From positions 1-64,000 of the forward strand of contig NZ_JAKSYG010000200.1 of the NCBI RefSeq assembly GCF_022829725.1: a stretch of 64,000 nt of DNA, in the 5' to 3' direction. Under the pieces are notes generated by a model. It was not told the origin of the DNA and did no database searches. It saw only the letters and a program-made list of their open reading frames with translations. Source of the stretch: Methylobacterium sp. E-005 (GTDB lineage Bacteria; Pseudomonadota; Alphaproteobacteria; Rhizobiales; Beijerinckiaceae). The position numbers were made by a program, and so were the translations under genes. Of this stretch, positions 35,536 through 44,849 are shown piece by piece; position 1 is the first letter of the stretch, and each line of letters begins with the position of its first letter.

Positions 35536-35730
35536 GGGTGGTGCAGGGCCACAACAGTGTGGCGGAATTAATACGAATCGCCCCGGTTGCGGTGCCCACA
35601 GGTTGAATTCCTCGCAGGTCTGCCACCGCACGGAGCGTTGCGGCCTCGAGTCACGCACCGAATTGTCTCGGTCTCGCAGGCATCCTTGGCGCGGCGACGG
35701 GCGATGCGGAAGCTGGGCCGGAAGGTCGCC

Positions 35731-35958
35731 ATGAACAAAGCCGCTCGGAACGAACGCATCAAGCTGACTGCGACGGGGTTGAATGGTGCGGCCGTGGCTG
35801 CCCGCGCGGTCGGATGCTTTGCTCCGATCGTGACATCCATCACGTCAACAGCTTCGATCGCGCTCACGGGCTTGAATGGTCTGGTGATGACTTGGTTATC
35901 CCTGAGCGTGGGCCTACATCTCGTGGGGCGGCGTGTCTTGCGGAGGATCGAGGAATGA
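35731..35958 (+). CDS. Small two-helix membrane protein
   Basis: A 75-aa protein starting six bases after GGAAGG. MNKAARNERIKLTATGLNGA leads into a membrane helix (VAARAVGCFAPIVTSITST), then a second (LTGLNGLVMTWLSLSVGLHL) with a basic RRVLRRIEE tail. Function unknown. Its stop overlaps the next ATG by four bases. Confidence 0.65.
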   Translation: MNKAARNERIKLTATGLNGAAVAARAVGCFAPIVTSITSTASIALTGLNGLVMTWLSLSVGLHLVGRRVLRRIEE

Positions 35959-36077
35959 CGGGCAGTTTCCTGTCCGCTGCCATCATCGCCCCACTGATGC
36001 TGATGGTCGCGGCGGGCTTCGTCTACTGGTTCACAGGTCGGCAGGATCGGCACGACGCTCCGGAGCGTCGGCCTTAG
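35955..36077 (+). CDS. Forty-residue single-pass membrane protein
   Basis: A 40-aa protein beginning ATGA-overlapped with the previous gene and preceded by GAGGA. One helix (LSAAIIAPLMLMVAAGFVYW) is followed by a charged tail GRQDRHDAPERRP. Too small for family assignment. The coupling with the upstream two-helix protein suggests a membrane complex. Confidence 0.55.
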   Translation: MTGSFLSAAIIAPLMLMVAAGFVYWFTGRQDRHDAPERRP

Positions 36078-36079
36078 GG

Positions 36080-36150
36080 CGCGCTCCGCCGAAGCGGACA
36101 CCGGTTCGGTGCAAGAGGGCGCGTCAAAACAAAGATTTGGAGCCGTCCCG
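36080..36150 (+). repeat. Dispersed intergenic repeat, copy B
   Basis: Core GCGTCAAAACAAAGATTTGG (36121-36140) followed by AGCCGT and preceded by CGGACACCGGTTCGGTGCAA. Aligns with copies A, C and D; this is the most complete copy. Confidence 0.65.
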
Positions 36151-36205
36151 CAGCGGCGAGGCACAGGACACGACAGCGCATCGCGCCCGGGCGATCCCAT
36201 CCAAT

Positions 36206-36322
36206 CCCCTCAGCCTGAGGTGACCGCGAAGCGGGCCTCGAAGAAGGGCTCCAGGGATCGCAGGTCCATCTGGAGGGCTCCTTCGAGGCCTTCGCTCCGC
36301 TGCGGCACCTCAGGATGAGGGG
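36206..36322. repeat. Large imperfect inverted repeat
   Basis: Arms 36206-36254 and 36270-36322 are about 50 bp and imperfectly complementary: CCCCTCAGCCTGAGGTG with CACCTCAGGATGAGGGG, and GCCTCGAAGAAGGGCTCCAG with CTGGAGGGCTCCTTCGAGG. It is typical of the CTCATCCTGAGG-type repeats dispersed in Hyphomicrobiales chromosomes. The rest of 36078-36452 contains only this and repeat copy B. Confidence 0.75.
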
Positions 36323-36452
36323 GTGGGTTGGACAACCGACCCAAAGCATCCGAATTCGTGTCGTGTACCGTGGCGGCGAGGTCGGGCATGGCGATCCGGT
36401 GTTCTGAGCGCGCGACCCTGCGCCTTCCTCGCGGCCCAGGGACGACGCGGCG

Positions 36453-37514
36453 ATGAAGGCCGCGCCTGCGATCCGGGTCGGCCTGATCGGCTACGGCTAT
36501 GCCGGCCGGACCTTCCACGCGCCCCTGATCCGCGCCGTCCCGGGGCTCGACCTGCGGCTGATCGGCTCCAGCGATCCCGCCCGGGTCGCGGCCGACCTGC
36601 CCGGTGTGGCGGTCGTCGCCGATCCATACGCGGTCGCCACCGCGGACGCCGTCGACCTCGTGGTGATCGCCACCCCCAACGACACCCACGCCCCCCTGGC
36701 GCAGGCTGCGCTCGCGGCCGGCAAGCATGTCGTGGTCGACAAGCCCTTCACCCTGGACCTCGCGGAGGCCCGCACGCTCCGCGCCGGGGCCAGGGGCCGG
36801 GACCGGCTGCTCACGGTGTTTCACAACCGGCGCTGGGACAGCGACTTCCTGACCGTCCGGGCGGCCATCGGCGAGGGCGTCATCGGTCCGGTCCGGCATT
36901 TCGAATCGCATTTCGACCGGTTCCGCCCCCAGGTCCGCGACCGGTGGCGTGAGGGCGCCGGCCCCGGCAGCGGGATCTGGTACGATCTCGGGCCGCACCT
37001 CCTCGATCAGGCGCTCCTGCTGTTCGGCCTGCCCGAACGCGTGACCGCCAGCCTCGCGCAGCTCCGCCCCGGCGCACGGGCGGATGATTGGGCCCACGTG
37101 GTGCTGGATTATCCGGACCGCCGGGTGCTGCTGCAGGCCAGCATGCTGGTCGCCGGCGGATCGCCCCGCTTCCTGGCGCATGGCGAGGCCGGCAGCCTGA
37201 TCAAGCATGGCGCCGATCGTCAGGAGCAGCAGTTGCTGGCGGGTCTCGCCCCCGGCGCGCCGGGATGGGGCGCGGATCCGGACGATCTCGAGATCCACGA
37301 CGGGACCGGGCGGGTGACGCGTCGACCGTCGATCACCGGGGATCAGCGTCGCTTCTACCAGGGCGTGGCCGAGCTGATCGCCCGGGGCACGGTCGACGAC
37401 GCATCGACGCGGGAGGCCATCCGCGTGATGGCCTGTCTGGAGGCCGCCTTCACGTCGGCCCGGACGGGGGCCTCGTTCGGCCTGCCGCTCGCGCCGGACG
37501 AGCGGGGGACCTGA
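36453..37514 (+). CDS. Gfo/Idh/MocA-family oxidoreductase
   Basis: A 353-aa NAD(P)-dependent oxidoreductase. The Rossmann domain opens VGLIGYGYAGRTFHAPLIRA with the GxGxxG-type loop, then the catalytic-region lysine in HVVVDKPFTLD (about 95). The C-terminal alpha/beta substrate domain has SGIWYDLGPHLLDQALLLFG with the conserved DxxxHxxD-like histidine. The substrate is probably a sugar or inositol derivative; nothing nearby specifies it. Confidence 0.85.
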   Translation: MKAAPAIRVGLIGYGYAGRTFHAPLIRAVPGLDLRLIGSSDPARVAADLPGVAVVADPYAVATADAVDLVVIATPNDTHAPLAQAALAAGKHVVVDKPFTLDLAEARTLRAGARGRDRLLTVFHNRRWDSDFLTVRAAIGEGVIGPVRHFESHFDRFRPQVRDRWREGAGPGSGIWYDLGPHLLDQALLLFGLPERVTASLAQLRPGARADDWAHVVLDYPDRRVLLQASMLVAGGSPRFLAHGEAGSLIKHGADRQEQQLLAGLAPGAPGWGADPDDLEIHDGTGRVTRRPSITGDQRRFYQGVAELIARGTVDDASTREAIRVMACLEAAFTSARTGASFGLPLAPDERGT

Positions 37515-37609
37515 GCGGGCGCGACCTTTGCGCACGCCCCGGCATCCCCAGGCGCAGCCTGCCGCGGAGCCCTTGACCCCATGAAGGGCGGCCCGTAACC
37601 CCGATCCCG

Positions 37610-37701
37610 GAGGCGAACGGGGTCTGGTGGCCCTCCTGGTCTTCAAAACCAGCGGTACGCCAACAGCGTACGGTGGGTTCGATTCCCATCCGCTTCCGCC
37701 A
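37610..37701 (+). tRNA. selC: tRNA-Sec (anticodon TCA)
   Basis: A 92-nt selenocysteine tRNA. The anticodon arm is CTGGT-CTTCAAA-ACCAG with anticodon TCA. There is a long acceptor stem (GGAGGCG with CGCTTCC), discriminator G and encoded CCA (end at 37701), a long variable arm (GGTACGC-caaca-GCGTAC), and T arm GTGGG-TTCGATT-CCCAT. It implies that UGA is decoded as selenocysteine at some genes, for example a formate dehydrogenase, outside the window. Confidence 0.93.
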
Positions 37702-38033
37702 GATCACGCACAGGCCGGCGTCGATGCCGCCGGGACCGGTCACGCTGTGCCGGTTCTCGCTCCGGACCAGGTCCGGCGGACAAGCGGACGATCCCATACC
37801 GGCGGTGCCGAAGGCCATCTGCGCTGTCCAAGGGCCCCCGTTCGTCGGCTTTCCGGCGGCCAGGGTTTCATGCTGGCGTCTGTCATGTGCGCAGCCGCTG
37901 CTGAATGGCCGCGCCGCGGATGGCGCCAGCGGCATCCGAAGTGTCAGCCAACAACGGCCGAAATGCCGCCGTCCAGTTTGGCTGTTTAACCTACTTTGTC
38001 GTCGTGATCACGGGCCTGCGTACCGCTGCAGCC
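37702..38033. other. No gene recognised
   Basis: Between tRNA-Sec and a small hypothetical gene I see no convincing coding or RNA feature. Base composition falls toward the right end (CAGTTTGGCTGTTTAACCTA), suggesting acquired DNA begins there. Confidence 0.5.
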
Positions 38034-38468
38034 ATGACACGGACGAGTATCGGCGCAGCCCAGTATGTCGTCACTGCCACGTCGCGAGACGGCATCGTCC
38101 AGCAGACGAGAACGAAAGCGGCGAGCGCTGTGGTGCTTGCGAAGAAATGGATCGATGCTGGCTATGAAGCCGTGCAGATCGTCGATCCCACCGGAAATCC
38201 GCTTCATCCCGATGGGTACCGCCGCGCTATTATTATGAGCAATGGCAAAATCTATCGCTCGGGAATTGGGCCGACCTGTTTCTGCTCCGCGATCGTCCCA
38301 GCGCGTCACCGAGCTACCTTCGGTGCAGGGCCCGCCGCACCAGTCTGCACCCTGGGCCTGCACCATCGCGCATCGCGATCCGGGCGGCTCCGGCACACCG
38401 GTGCTCTCCGACGCCTGGGACGGGCTCGACACGCTGCTCGTGCCGGGGCGCGAGATCCTGCTGCCTGA
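38034..38468 (+). CDS. Small hypothetical protein, probably 3'-truncated
   Basis: The first 75 codons (MTRTSIGAAQYVVTATSRDG, KAASAVVLAKKWIDAGYEAV, QIVDPTGNPLHPDGYRRAII) look coherent and use less GC-rich codons. After about 38270 the sequence matches a glycosyltransferase C-terminus in a different frame, so the original stop is lost and the remaining residues are an accident of the junction. Confidence 0.42.
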   Translation: MTRTSIGAAQYVVTATSRDGIVQQTRTKAASAVVLAKKWIDAGYEAVQIVDPTGNPLHPDGYRRAIIMSNGKIYRSGIGPTCFCSAIVPARHRATFGAGPAAPVCTLGLHHRASRSGRLRHTGALRRLGRARHAARAGARDPAA

Positions 38469-38751
38469 CGGTCCGGACGCCGTCCTCGCCATCCTGGGTG
38501 GGCAATCCGAGGCGGAGCGGCGGCGGCTCGGCATGGCGGCCCGCGCGGCGATCCTCGCGCGGCACACCGCCGCTGCCCGCGCCGCTGAACTTGAGCGCTA
38601 TCTCGGGGAGGTGCCCGCGCGGCGCGCGCCCGATCGCGCACGCACCGGTCACGCACCGGTCACGCCGCGACGTCGTTGTCGTGACGCGGGCTTCGACGCC
38701 GGGCCGGTATCCGGTCCGGCATCAGGGCACTTCAGGCACTCGGGAGAATGA
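38374..38751 (+). pseudogene. C-terminal fragment of a CgeB-like glycosyltransferase
   Basis: SGTPVLSDAWDGLDTLLVPG, REILLPDGPDAVLAILGG and ARAAILARHTAAARAAELER match the C-terminal end of CgeB-like family glycosyltransferases. The N-terminal part is missing. Its TGA overlaps the next ATG (ATGA at 38748-38751), so the original operon junction survives. Confidence 0.6.
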
Positions 38752-39758
38752 TGGTGGGAAGCAGGAGCGGTATCCGGGTTCTCGTCGCCGGCGGCGCCGG
38801 GTTCATCGGCTCGCATCTGATCGACGCGCTCCTCGCCGAGGGGGCCCGTGTCACCTGCGTGGACAGCCTGCTGACCGGGCGGCGGGCAAACCTCGCCCAT
38901 CTCGCCCGCGAGCCGCGCTTCGATCTCGTGGAGGCGGACGTGACCGAGCCGCTGCCGGCCCTGCCGAAGGCCGCCTGGGTGTTCAATCTCGCCTGTGCGG
39001 CCTCGCCGCCGCACTATCAGGCCGACCCGGTCCACACGATGATGACCAGCGTGCTGGGCACCAGCCGGCTCCTGGAGATCGCCCGCGATACGGGCGCGCG
39101 GTTCCTCCAGGCCTCGACCAGCGAGGTCTACGGCGATCCGGAGCAGCATCCGCAGGCGGAATCCTACTGGGGCAACGTCAATCCCACGGGGCCACGGGCC
39201 TGCTACGACGAGGGCAAGCGCTCCGCCGAGACCCTGACCTTCGATTTCGAGCGCCGGCACGGCCTCGATATCCGCGTCGCCCGGATCTTCAACACCTACG
39301 GCCCCCGGATGCGCGCCGATGACGGCCGCGTCGTCTCCAACGTGATCTGCCAAGCGCTCGCGGGCGACGACATCACGGTCTACGGCAACGGCGCGCAGAC
39401 CCGTTCCTTCTGCTACGTCAGCGACTTGGTGGACGGCCTTCTCGGGCTGATGGCGGCCGAGACCCCCCTCGACGGGCCGGTCAATCTCGGCAACCCTCAC
39501 GAGATGACCGTCGGCGAGTTGGTCGACCGCGTGGTGCGGATGACCGGGACGCCGTCCCGGATCGTGCGGCGGCCGCTGCCGGTGGACGATCCGCAGCGCC
39601 GCCGCCCTGACATCACCCGGGCCGAGACCCTGCTGGGCTGGTCGCCCAAGGTGCCGCTCGAAGCGGGGTTGGAGGCGACGATCGCGTGGTTCTCCCGCGA
39701 GATCACCCCGCGCCAAACGCGTCCGGCGATCGAGGAGCACGCCGTTGTCGCCGGCTGA
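38748..39758 (+). CDS. UDP-glucuronate decarboxylase-like SDR enzyme
   Basis: A 336-aa extended short-chain dehydrogenase. N-terminal VLVAGGAGFIGSHLIDALLA binds NAD(H); a catalytic YxxxK is CYDEGKRSAE (about 155), with the upstream Ser/Thr in ASTSEVYGD. RIFNTYGPRM and VNLGNPHEMTVGEL are family signatures. It would convert UDP-glucuronate to UDP-xylose for surface glycan synthesis. It is intact while its neighbours are broken. Confidence 0.85.
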   Translation: MMVGSRSGIRVLVAGGAGFIGSHLIDALLAEGARVTCVDSLLTGRRANLAHLAREPRFDLVEADVTEPLPALPKAAWVFNLACAASPPHYQADPVHTMMTSVLGTSRLLEIARDTGARFLQASTSEVYGDPEQHPQAESYWGNVNPTGPRACYDEGKRSAETLTFDFERRHGLDIRVARIFNTYGPRMRADDGRVVSNVICQALAGDDITVYGNGAQTRSFCYVSDLVDGLLGLMAAETPLDGPVNLGNPHEMTVGELVDRVVRMTGTPSRIVRRPLPVDDPQRRRPDITRAETLLGWSPKVPLEAGLEATIAWFSREITPRQTRPAIEEHAVVAG

Positions 39759-39785
39759 TCCACGCCCCGGGCGGCCGAGGCGCTG

Positions 39786-40709
39786 ATGGACGCCGCCCCC
39801 ATCCAAGTCGGGCTCGGCAATTGCGCATCGTCCTTCGTGCAGGGGCTGCACCATCACCGCGACGCCACCCCGGGCGAACCCGTGCCGGGCCTGATGTCGC
39901 CGGATCTCGGCGGCTACCGGGTGGGGGACATCACCGTGGGCGCCGCCTTCGACGTGAGCGCGCCAAGGTCGGGCGCGACGTCGCCGACGCGATCCTGGCC
40001 GAGCCCAACAACACCCTGCGCTTCGCCACCGTGCCGGAGACCGGCGTCACGGTCCGGCGCGGGCGGACGCTCGACGGAATCGGCCGCTATCTCGAGGACG
40101 TAGTCACGGAGTCCTCCGAGCCGGTGGCCGACGTGGCGGCCGAATTGCGGCGCGCCGGCACGCAGGTGCTGGTCTCCTACCGGCCGGTGGGCGCCCAGGC
40201 GGCGACCGAGTTCGACGCGGCCTGCGCGCTTGAGGCCGGCTGCGCCTTCGTGACCTGCATCCCGGTCTTCATCGCGTCGAATCCGGACTGGGCGGAGCGC
40301 TTCGCCGCGAAGGGGCTGCCGATCATCGGCGCCGACATCAAGAGCCAGGTCGGCGCCACCATCGTGCACCGGGTGCCGGCCAACCCGATGCGCGAGCGCG
40401 GGGTGCGGCTCGACCGGACCTACCGGCTCATTTCGGCGGCAATGCCGACTTCCTGAACATGCTGGAGCGCGAGCGGCTGGAATCCAAGACGCTCTCGAAG
40501 ACCCGGGCGGCGGCGAGCCAGCTCGACGCACCGCTGGCGCCGGGCGACGTCCAGGTCGGCCCGAGCGACCACGTTCCGTGGCTGACCGACCGGACATGGG
40601 CCCATATCCGGCTGGAGGGCACGGCCTTCGGCGGCGCCCCGCTCACTGTCGAGCTGAAGCTCGAAGTCTGGGATTCGCCGAACTCGGCCGGGATCGTGAT
40701 CGACGCGGT
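39786..40709 (+). pseudogene. Inositol-3-phosphate synthase, two frameshifts and truncated
   Basis: The frame opens IQVGLGNCASSFVQGLHHHR and GDITVGAAFDV (the NAD-binding part of actinobacterial-type Ino1). A one-base loss near 39962 shifts to AKVGRDVADAILAEPNNTLR, then TVRRGRTLDGIGRYLEDVV and LPIIGADIKSQVGATIVHRV. A second one-base loss near 40430 shifts to GGNADFLNMLERERLESKTL. Similarity ends at IVIDAVRC near 40709. Two frameshifts and a missing end make it a pseudogene. Confidence 0.8.
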
Positions 40710-40799
40710 GCGCTGCTCCCCGCTTGCGGGAAGCGGGGGCGTAGCCGGAGCGGCGGTGAGGGGATGCGCGCGCGGCCTCGCGCTTGGAAGAGCGCGGGG

Positions 40800-41413
40800 G
40801 AACGCGAGGATCGACTCGGTGATGCTCTGGAACGAGCCCAACGACGAGTCGCACGGGGATCCCGAGATCGACCCCGACTGGCTGCTCTTTGCCGAGATGG
40901 CCAAGGCGGCGGGTCACGCGATCCGGGACGTCAACCCGCACCTGATCCGCGTGCTCGGCGGCCTCTCGCCGATCGATCCGGTCTTCATCCGCCACAAGGA
41001 GGCCGAGGGCTCCTCCTACGACCGGCACTTCCACAGGGGCCTGCTGCGCCAGGACGGCACGCCCAAGATCGCCCTGGAGAGTTTTGCCCGCCACACACCC
41101 GAGATCGGCCTGCCAGTGGTTCCCTTTCGAGGATCGCCGGCTCGACGCGGCGGTGGCCTGGATGAAGCGTCCGGGCGTGCGCCACCTGCGCACCGGCCTG
41201 TCCTGGGCCGACAGCTTCCGCCCGGGGGCGCTCGACGGGTTCGACCGGCAGATGGCGGCGCTGCAGGATTTCGACGTGACCGTCACCTTCTGCTTCACCC
41301 CGGAGCACCGGGGGATCTCGCCCCACCACACCAGCGCGCCGCTGGTCCGGTCGGAATACGCGGCGTTCTGCGCCGCCATGGTCCGCCGCTACGCGCCGGG
41401 CGCGCCCGGCTGA
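40800..41413 (+). pseudogene. Glycoside hydrolase (beta-xylosidase-like) fragments
   Basis: IDSVMLWNEPNDE, with the NEP catalytic acid/base motif, and RVLGGLSPIDPVFI are followed, after an apparent internal deletion, by AEGSSYDRHFHRGLLRQDGT. A frameshift near 41108 leads to CQWFPFEDRRLDAAVAWMKR, GVRHLRTGLSWADSF and VTVTFCFTPEHRGISPHHTS, and the gene stops early at 41413. It looks like a TIM-barrel glycosidase related to GH39-type beta-xylosidases, and is non-functional. Confidence 0.65.
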
Positions 41414-41482
41414 ATCGACGCCCGCGCCGCAGGCGGCGCTCACGGCTCCTCACGGTGCTGGGACACCGGCCTTCCGATCGCC

Positions 41483-43867
41483 TCAGGCGCGACGTCGTGG
41501 TGCGGCCGGTCGCGACGCCGGTGCCGCCCTGCCCCGCCGCTTCCCGCGCCCGGCCGGCCCTCTGGCCTTGGCTGTGCCGGTACTCCCCGTCTCCGATCCG
41601 CGCTGCGTCTGGGGGGCGTGCGCGTCGAGGAAGCCCCGGCACGCGTCGAAATCGGTCTCAGCCTCCGGCGGACAGGGGATGCCGCGCTGCTCGGCCAGGC
41701 TGTGGGCGTATCTGACCATCGCCGCGCTCGGAATCGTCCGGTCGCGGGCGCGGCCCAAGCCGTCCTCCTGGGGCGCACGCGGCCCGGCATGGGCGTCCAG
41801 AAAGGCCCGGCAGACCCGGATGCTGCTCTTGCAACCCCGTGGCAGCTTCATGCCCCGTCGCTCGGCCAAGCTCACCGCGAACGACACCATGGCCGGCGTC
41901 GGCGGCCGATCGTCCGCCGGACCGGGCGGGATCAGGCTCGGGTCGAGGCTGATGACCGGCGAGTTCGCGATCGCGGCGATCAGCTCGTCGAGGCGCGCGC
42001 GCGTGCGCTCACGGAAGGCGTTCGCACGATCGACGGCCTCGGCCCGCGTGGCTGCGCGACCGATCTCGGCCAGCTCCGCCTCGAACAGGGCGCGCCCGAC
42101 CGGGTCGCCATAGGTCGGGAACACGCGTCGCACCGCCGTCATGAAGGCCAGGCCGACCTCGGTGACCGCGATGGCCGGATCCTTGCCGGTGGCCAGGGTG
42201 ATGTACCGGCTCTTCAGGAGCTTGGGCAGGATCGTGTCGCGGGTGGCGGCCGTGCCGAGACCCTTGGGCTCGTTCGGGTTGACCGGGTTCTCCAGGGCAC
42301 GCTTGACCGTCGGATCGTCGACTTGGTCGATCAGCCGGCCCATCACCACCGGCAGCTCGCCCCGGGTGATCCGCCGCGGCGGCTCGGTCGTCGCGGTCGC
42401 GACCTCCGCCCCGGCCGCCGATGCGCCTTCCCGGTCGTTCACGGGGGGCAGACGCGCGGCCGTGGCCTCCCCCTCGCGCCGGGCCTTGCCGGGCACGGTA
42501 TCGGCTTCCAGCTCAGCCTCGCCGCCGTAGACGGCGCGCCACCCGGGAGCACGGATGACGCTGCCGGTGACGGAAAACGGCTTCGCGCCCAGCGGCGTCC
42601 CGACCTCGGCCGTGACGCTCGTGCGCGCATCGATGCCGTCGGGCAGGTGGGCGGCGAGAAAGGCCTTCGCGACGAGGTCCCACAGGCGGAACTGGTCCGC
42701 CGAGAGGCGGCCGCGCTCGGGCACCTTGCGCAGGGGCACGATTGCGTGGTGCTCGCCCGGATCCTTGACGTAATGCCCCTTCACGCCCCGGCGGATCTGC
42801 GGTGGCACGCCCGCCGGAATGACGGTGCGCAGGTCGGTGAGCACGGTCGCGATGGCGGTGATGATCGCCGCGGCATCACCCGCCTGCCCGTCCGGCAGGT
42901 GCTCGGACTCGGTGCGCGGGTAGCTGAGATAGCCCTGATCGTACAGCTCCTGGGCGAGACCGGCCGTATGCTGCGGATCCCAGCCGAATCGTTTGGCGCA
43001 GCGCCGCGCCAGGGTGTCCTTCGAGAACAGCCGCGGGGGTGAACGGCGCACGTCCTTGTGCTCGACCGCCAGCGGGCCCGACCACGCTGCGGCGGCCGTT
43101 CGGATCGTCTCGGCGACCGCCGCGTCGAAGATCCGCTCCCTCGGCGCATGCCACAGGGTCAGCGCGGCACCGGACTGGGTCTCGAGATGCAGGGCCACCT
43201 TGAAGAAGTCCTGCGGCACGAAGGCGCGGATGCGGTCTTCCAGATCGGCCAGGATGGCGAGGGTCGGCGTCTGCACGCCACCGAAGCGCCAGGGTTCCCG
43301 GAAGGCGGGCGGGCGCAGGCGCAGCGAGATGGCCCGCGTGCCGTTCAGGCCGAGGTGGTAATCCTCGTACTGCCTGCACAAAGCTTCGAGGTAGGCGGCG
43401 TAGTCGCGCTCGCCCGAACCCGGCTCCTGGGCCAGGGCCGCGAAGGCGCGGCGGATCGAGACCTCGTCGAGCGCGCCCAGCTTGAGCCGGTCGACCCGGC
43501 CGCGCCAGCCGAGATGCTCCAGCACCTCCCAGGCGATCATCGACCCTTCGCGTCCGGGATCGGTGGCGATGATCACGCGCTCGACGCCGCTCAGCGCCTG
43601 CCGGATGGCGGCGATCTTCGGCGCGTGCGACTGGCCGGACCGGTTCGTCCCGTAGCCGACCGGGATCGTGGCGAGCTTGATCGGCAGGGCGTCGAAGCGC
43701 CAGGGCTTCCACTCGGGCCGGATGGTGCCCGGCTCCTCGGCCGACAGCAGGTGTCCCTCGGCGGCCACGCAGACCGTGTTCGGCGAGCGGAAGAAGCGCT
43801 GCAGCTGGCGCATCGCCGAGGGCTTCTCGAAGAAGAACAGCGTGCGGCCGGAACTCGGAGAAGACAT
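41483..43867 (-). CDS. topB: Type IA DNA topoisomerase (topoisomerase III-like)
   Basis: A 794-aa enzyme. The TOPRIM domain begins FFFEKPSAMRQL (Glu14) and has ATDPGREGSMIAWEVL at about 101-116; the second Asp of the usual DxD is Gly here. The active-site Tyr316 is in LSYPRTESEHL. A C-terminal region contains two tandem copies of a roughly 42-residue module (TPAMVSFAVSLAERRGMKL... and SAAMVRYAHSLAEQRGIPC...) and a basic tail. Topoisomerase III relaxes and decatenates DNA; this version resembles those carried by plasmids and integrative elements. The start MSSPSSG gives normal family length. Confidence 0.85.
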   Translation of the reverse strand: MSSPSSGRTLFFFEKPSAMRQLQRFFRSPNTVCVAAEGHLLSAEEPGTIRPEWKPWRFDALPIKLATIPVGYGTNRSGQSHAPKIAAIRQALSGVERVIIATDPGREGSMIAWEVLEHLGWRGRVDRLKLGALDEVSIRRAFAALAQEPGSGERDYAAYLEALCRQYEDYHLGLNGTRAISLRLRPPAFREPWRFGGVQTPTLAILADLEDRIRAFVPQDFFKVALHLETQSGAALTLWHAPRERIFDAAVAETIRTAAAAWSGPLAVEHKDVRRSPPRLFSKDTLARRCAKRFGWDPQHTAGLAQELYDQGYLSYPRTESEHLPDGQAGDAAAIITAIATVLTDLRTVIPAGVPPQIRRGVKGHYVKDPGEHHAIVPLRKVPERGRLSADQFRLWDLVAKAFLAAHLPDGIDARTSVTAEVGTPLGAKPFSVTGSVIRAPGWRAVYGGEAELEADTVPGKARREGEATAARLPPVNDREGASAAGAEVATATTEPPRRITRGELPVVMGRLIDQVDDPTVKRALENPVNPNEPKGLGTAATRDTILPKLLKSRYITLATGKDPAIAVTEVGLAFMTAVRRVFPTYGDPVGRALFEAELAEIGRAATRAEAVDRANAFRERTRARLDELIAAIANSPVISLDPSLIPPGPADDRPPTPAMVSFAVSLAERRGMKLPRGCKSSIRVCRAFLDAHAGPRAPQEDGLGRARDRTIPSAAMVRYAHSLAEQRGIPCPPEAETDFDACRGFLDAHAPQTQRGSETGSTGTAKARGPAGRGKRRGRAAPASRPAAPRRRA

Positions 43868-44217
43868 GTCGCTGACCGCGAAGGCGCCTGCTGCAGACGG
43901 CAGCTCGTTGCTAGTTTGTTCCAACGTGGCGTCGCATGCAATGGCGCCGTACACGACGCGCCGGAACGCATCCCTCGAAATCCCGCTGTGGTCGGCGTCC
44001 GATGCCGCCAAGCCCCTGATTGCCCGGGCCGATAACCAAGTCTTTATTGGTTGAGAGGCGACATGCGCAGTAAAATCGGCAATCCTGGTCCGCCGGAACG
44101 GCGGATCTCCTGCCGTCGCCGCGATGGATCGACCCCGTGCCGGTATTCCCGTGACGAACCAGTCCGCCCCCATCGTCCCGATCCTGCCGGCCGCCGGCCG
44201 CGAACCCTGAGGCGGTC

Positions 44218-44454
44218 ATGCTGGACACGCTCGTCGCGCTCTTCCCCCCGGGCTTTCGCGAGGCGTTGCGCACCCTGGTGACGCGGCGGCCCGCCGACCG
44301 GGTACAGGCGGCTTCGCCCCTCCTGCCGGGCCTCGACCCGAGGCTCGCACCGATGCCGGTCGTCGCGCCGCCGGCCGCCACGAACGACAATCCGCTCCAG
44401 GCCGTCCACGAGGCGGTGGAGCGCGACCTGCGCGCCAGCGGCCATTTGCGGTAA
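44218..44454 (+). CDS. Small hypothetical protein
   Basis: A 78-aa protein: LDTLVALFPPGFREALRTLV, a Pro/Ala-rich centre, and NPLQAVHEAVERDLRASGHL. No signal peptide or family recognised. It is divergent from the topoisomerase gene. Confidence 0.48.
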   Translation: MLDTLVALFPPGFREALRTLVTRRPADRVQAASPLLPGLDPRLAPMPVVAPPAATNDNPLQAVHEAVERDLRASGHLR

Positions 44455-44459
44455 GACCG

Positions 44460-44849
44460 TCAGCGCCCGGCCGGCCCGGGGCGGTCGACCGCTCCGGCCT
44501 CGACCCAGTGGCAGGCCGTCGTGTTCCGGAGGCTGGCGCAATCGTAGCTCTGTCCGCCGAGCGAGACCCGGTCGGCGATGCCCGTGATGTCCGCCCGCGG
44601 CAGGACGCTGCAGCCGAGATGATCCGCCTTCGGATCGGCCAGTTGCGCCGCCGCGGCCTGCGCGCCGCCCCGCATCAGCATCCGGTAATTGGCCAGCGAC
44701 GGGCAGCCGATCACCGGCGGCCCGCCCCGCCGGTCCGCGGCGGCCTTGTCGGGGGCGCCCCGCCCCGGCGGCCGGCCCCCCTGCTGGCTCAGGGCGGGCG
44801 CCGTCGCGAGGCCGAGCGCCACGACGGAGAGGAGAAATGCGCGTGTCAT
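44460..44849 (-). CDS. Secreted protein with two cysteine pairs
   Basis: A 129-aa protein. Residues 1-21 (MTRAFLLSVVALGLATAPAL) form a signal peptide cut near SQ. The mature part is Gly/Pro-rich then has IGCPSLANYRMLMRGG, GCSVLPRADITGI, YDCASLRNTTACHWVEAG, four cysteines likely disulphide-bonded. Function unknown. Confidence 0.7.
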   Translation of the reverse strand: MTRAFLLSVVALGLATAPALSQQGGRPPGRGAPDKAAADRRGGPPVIGCPSLANYRMLMRGGAQAAAAQLADPKADHLGCSVLPRADITGIADRVSLGGQSYDCASLRNTTACHWVEAGAVDRPGPAGR

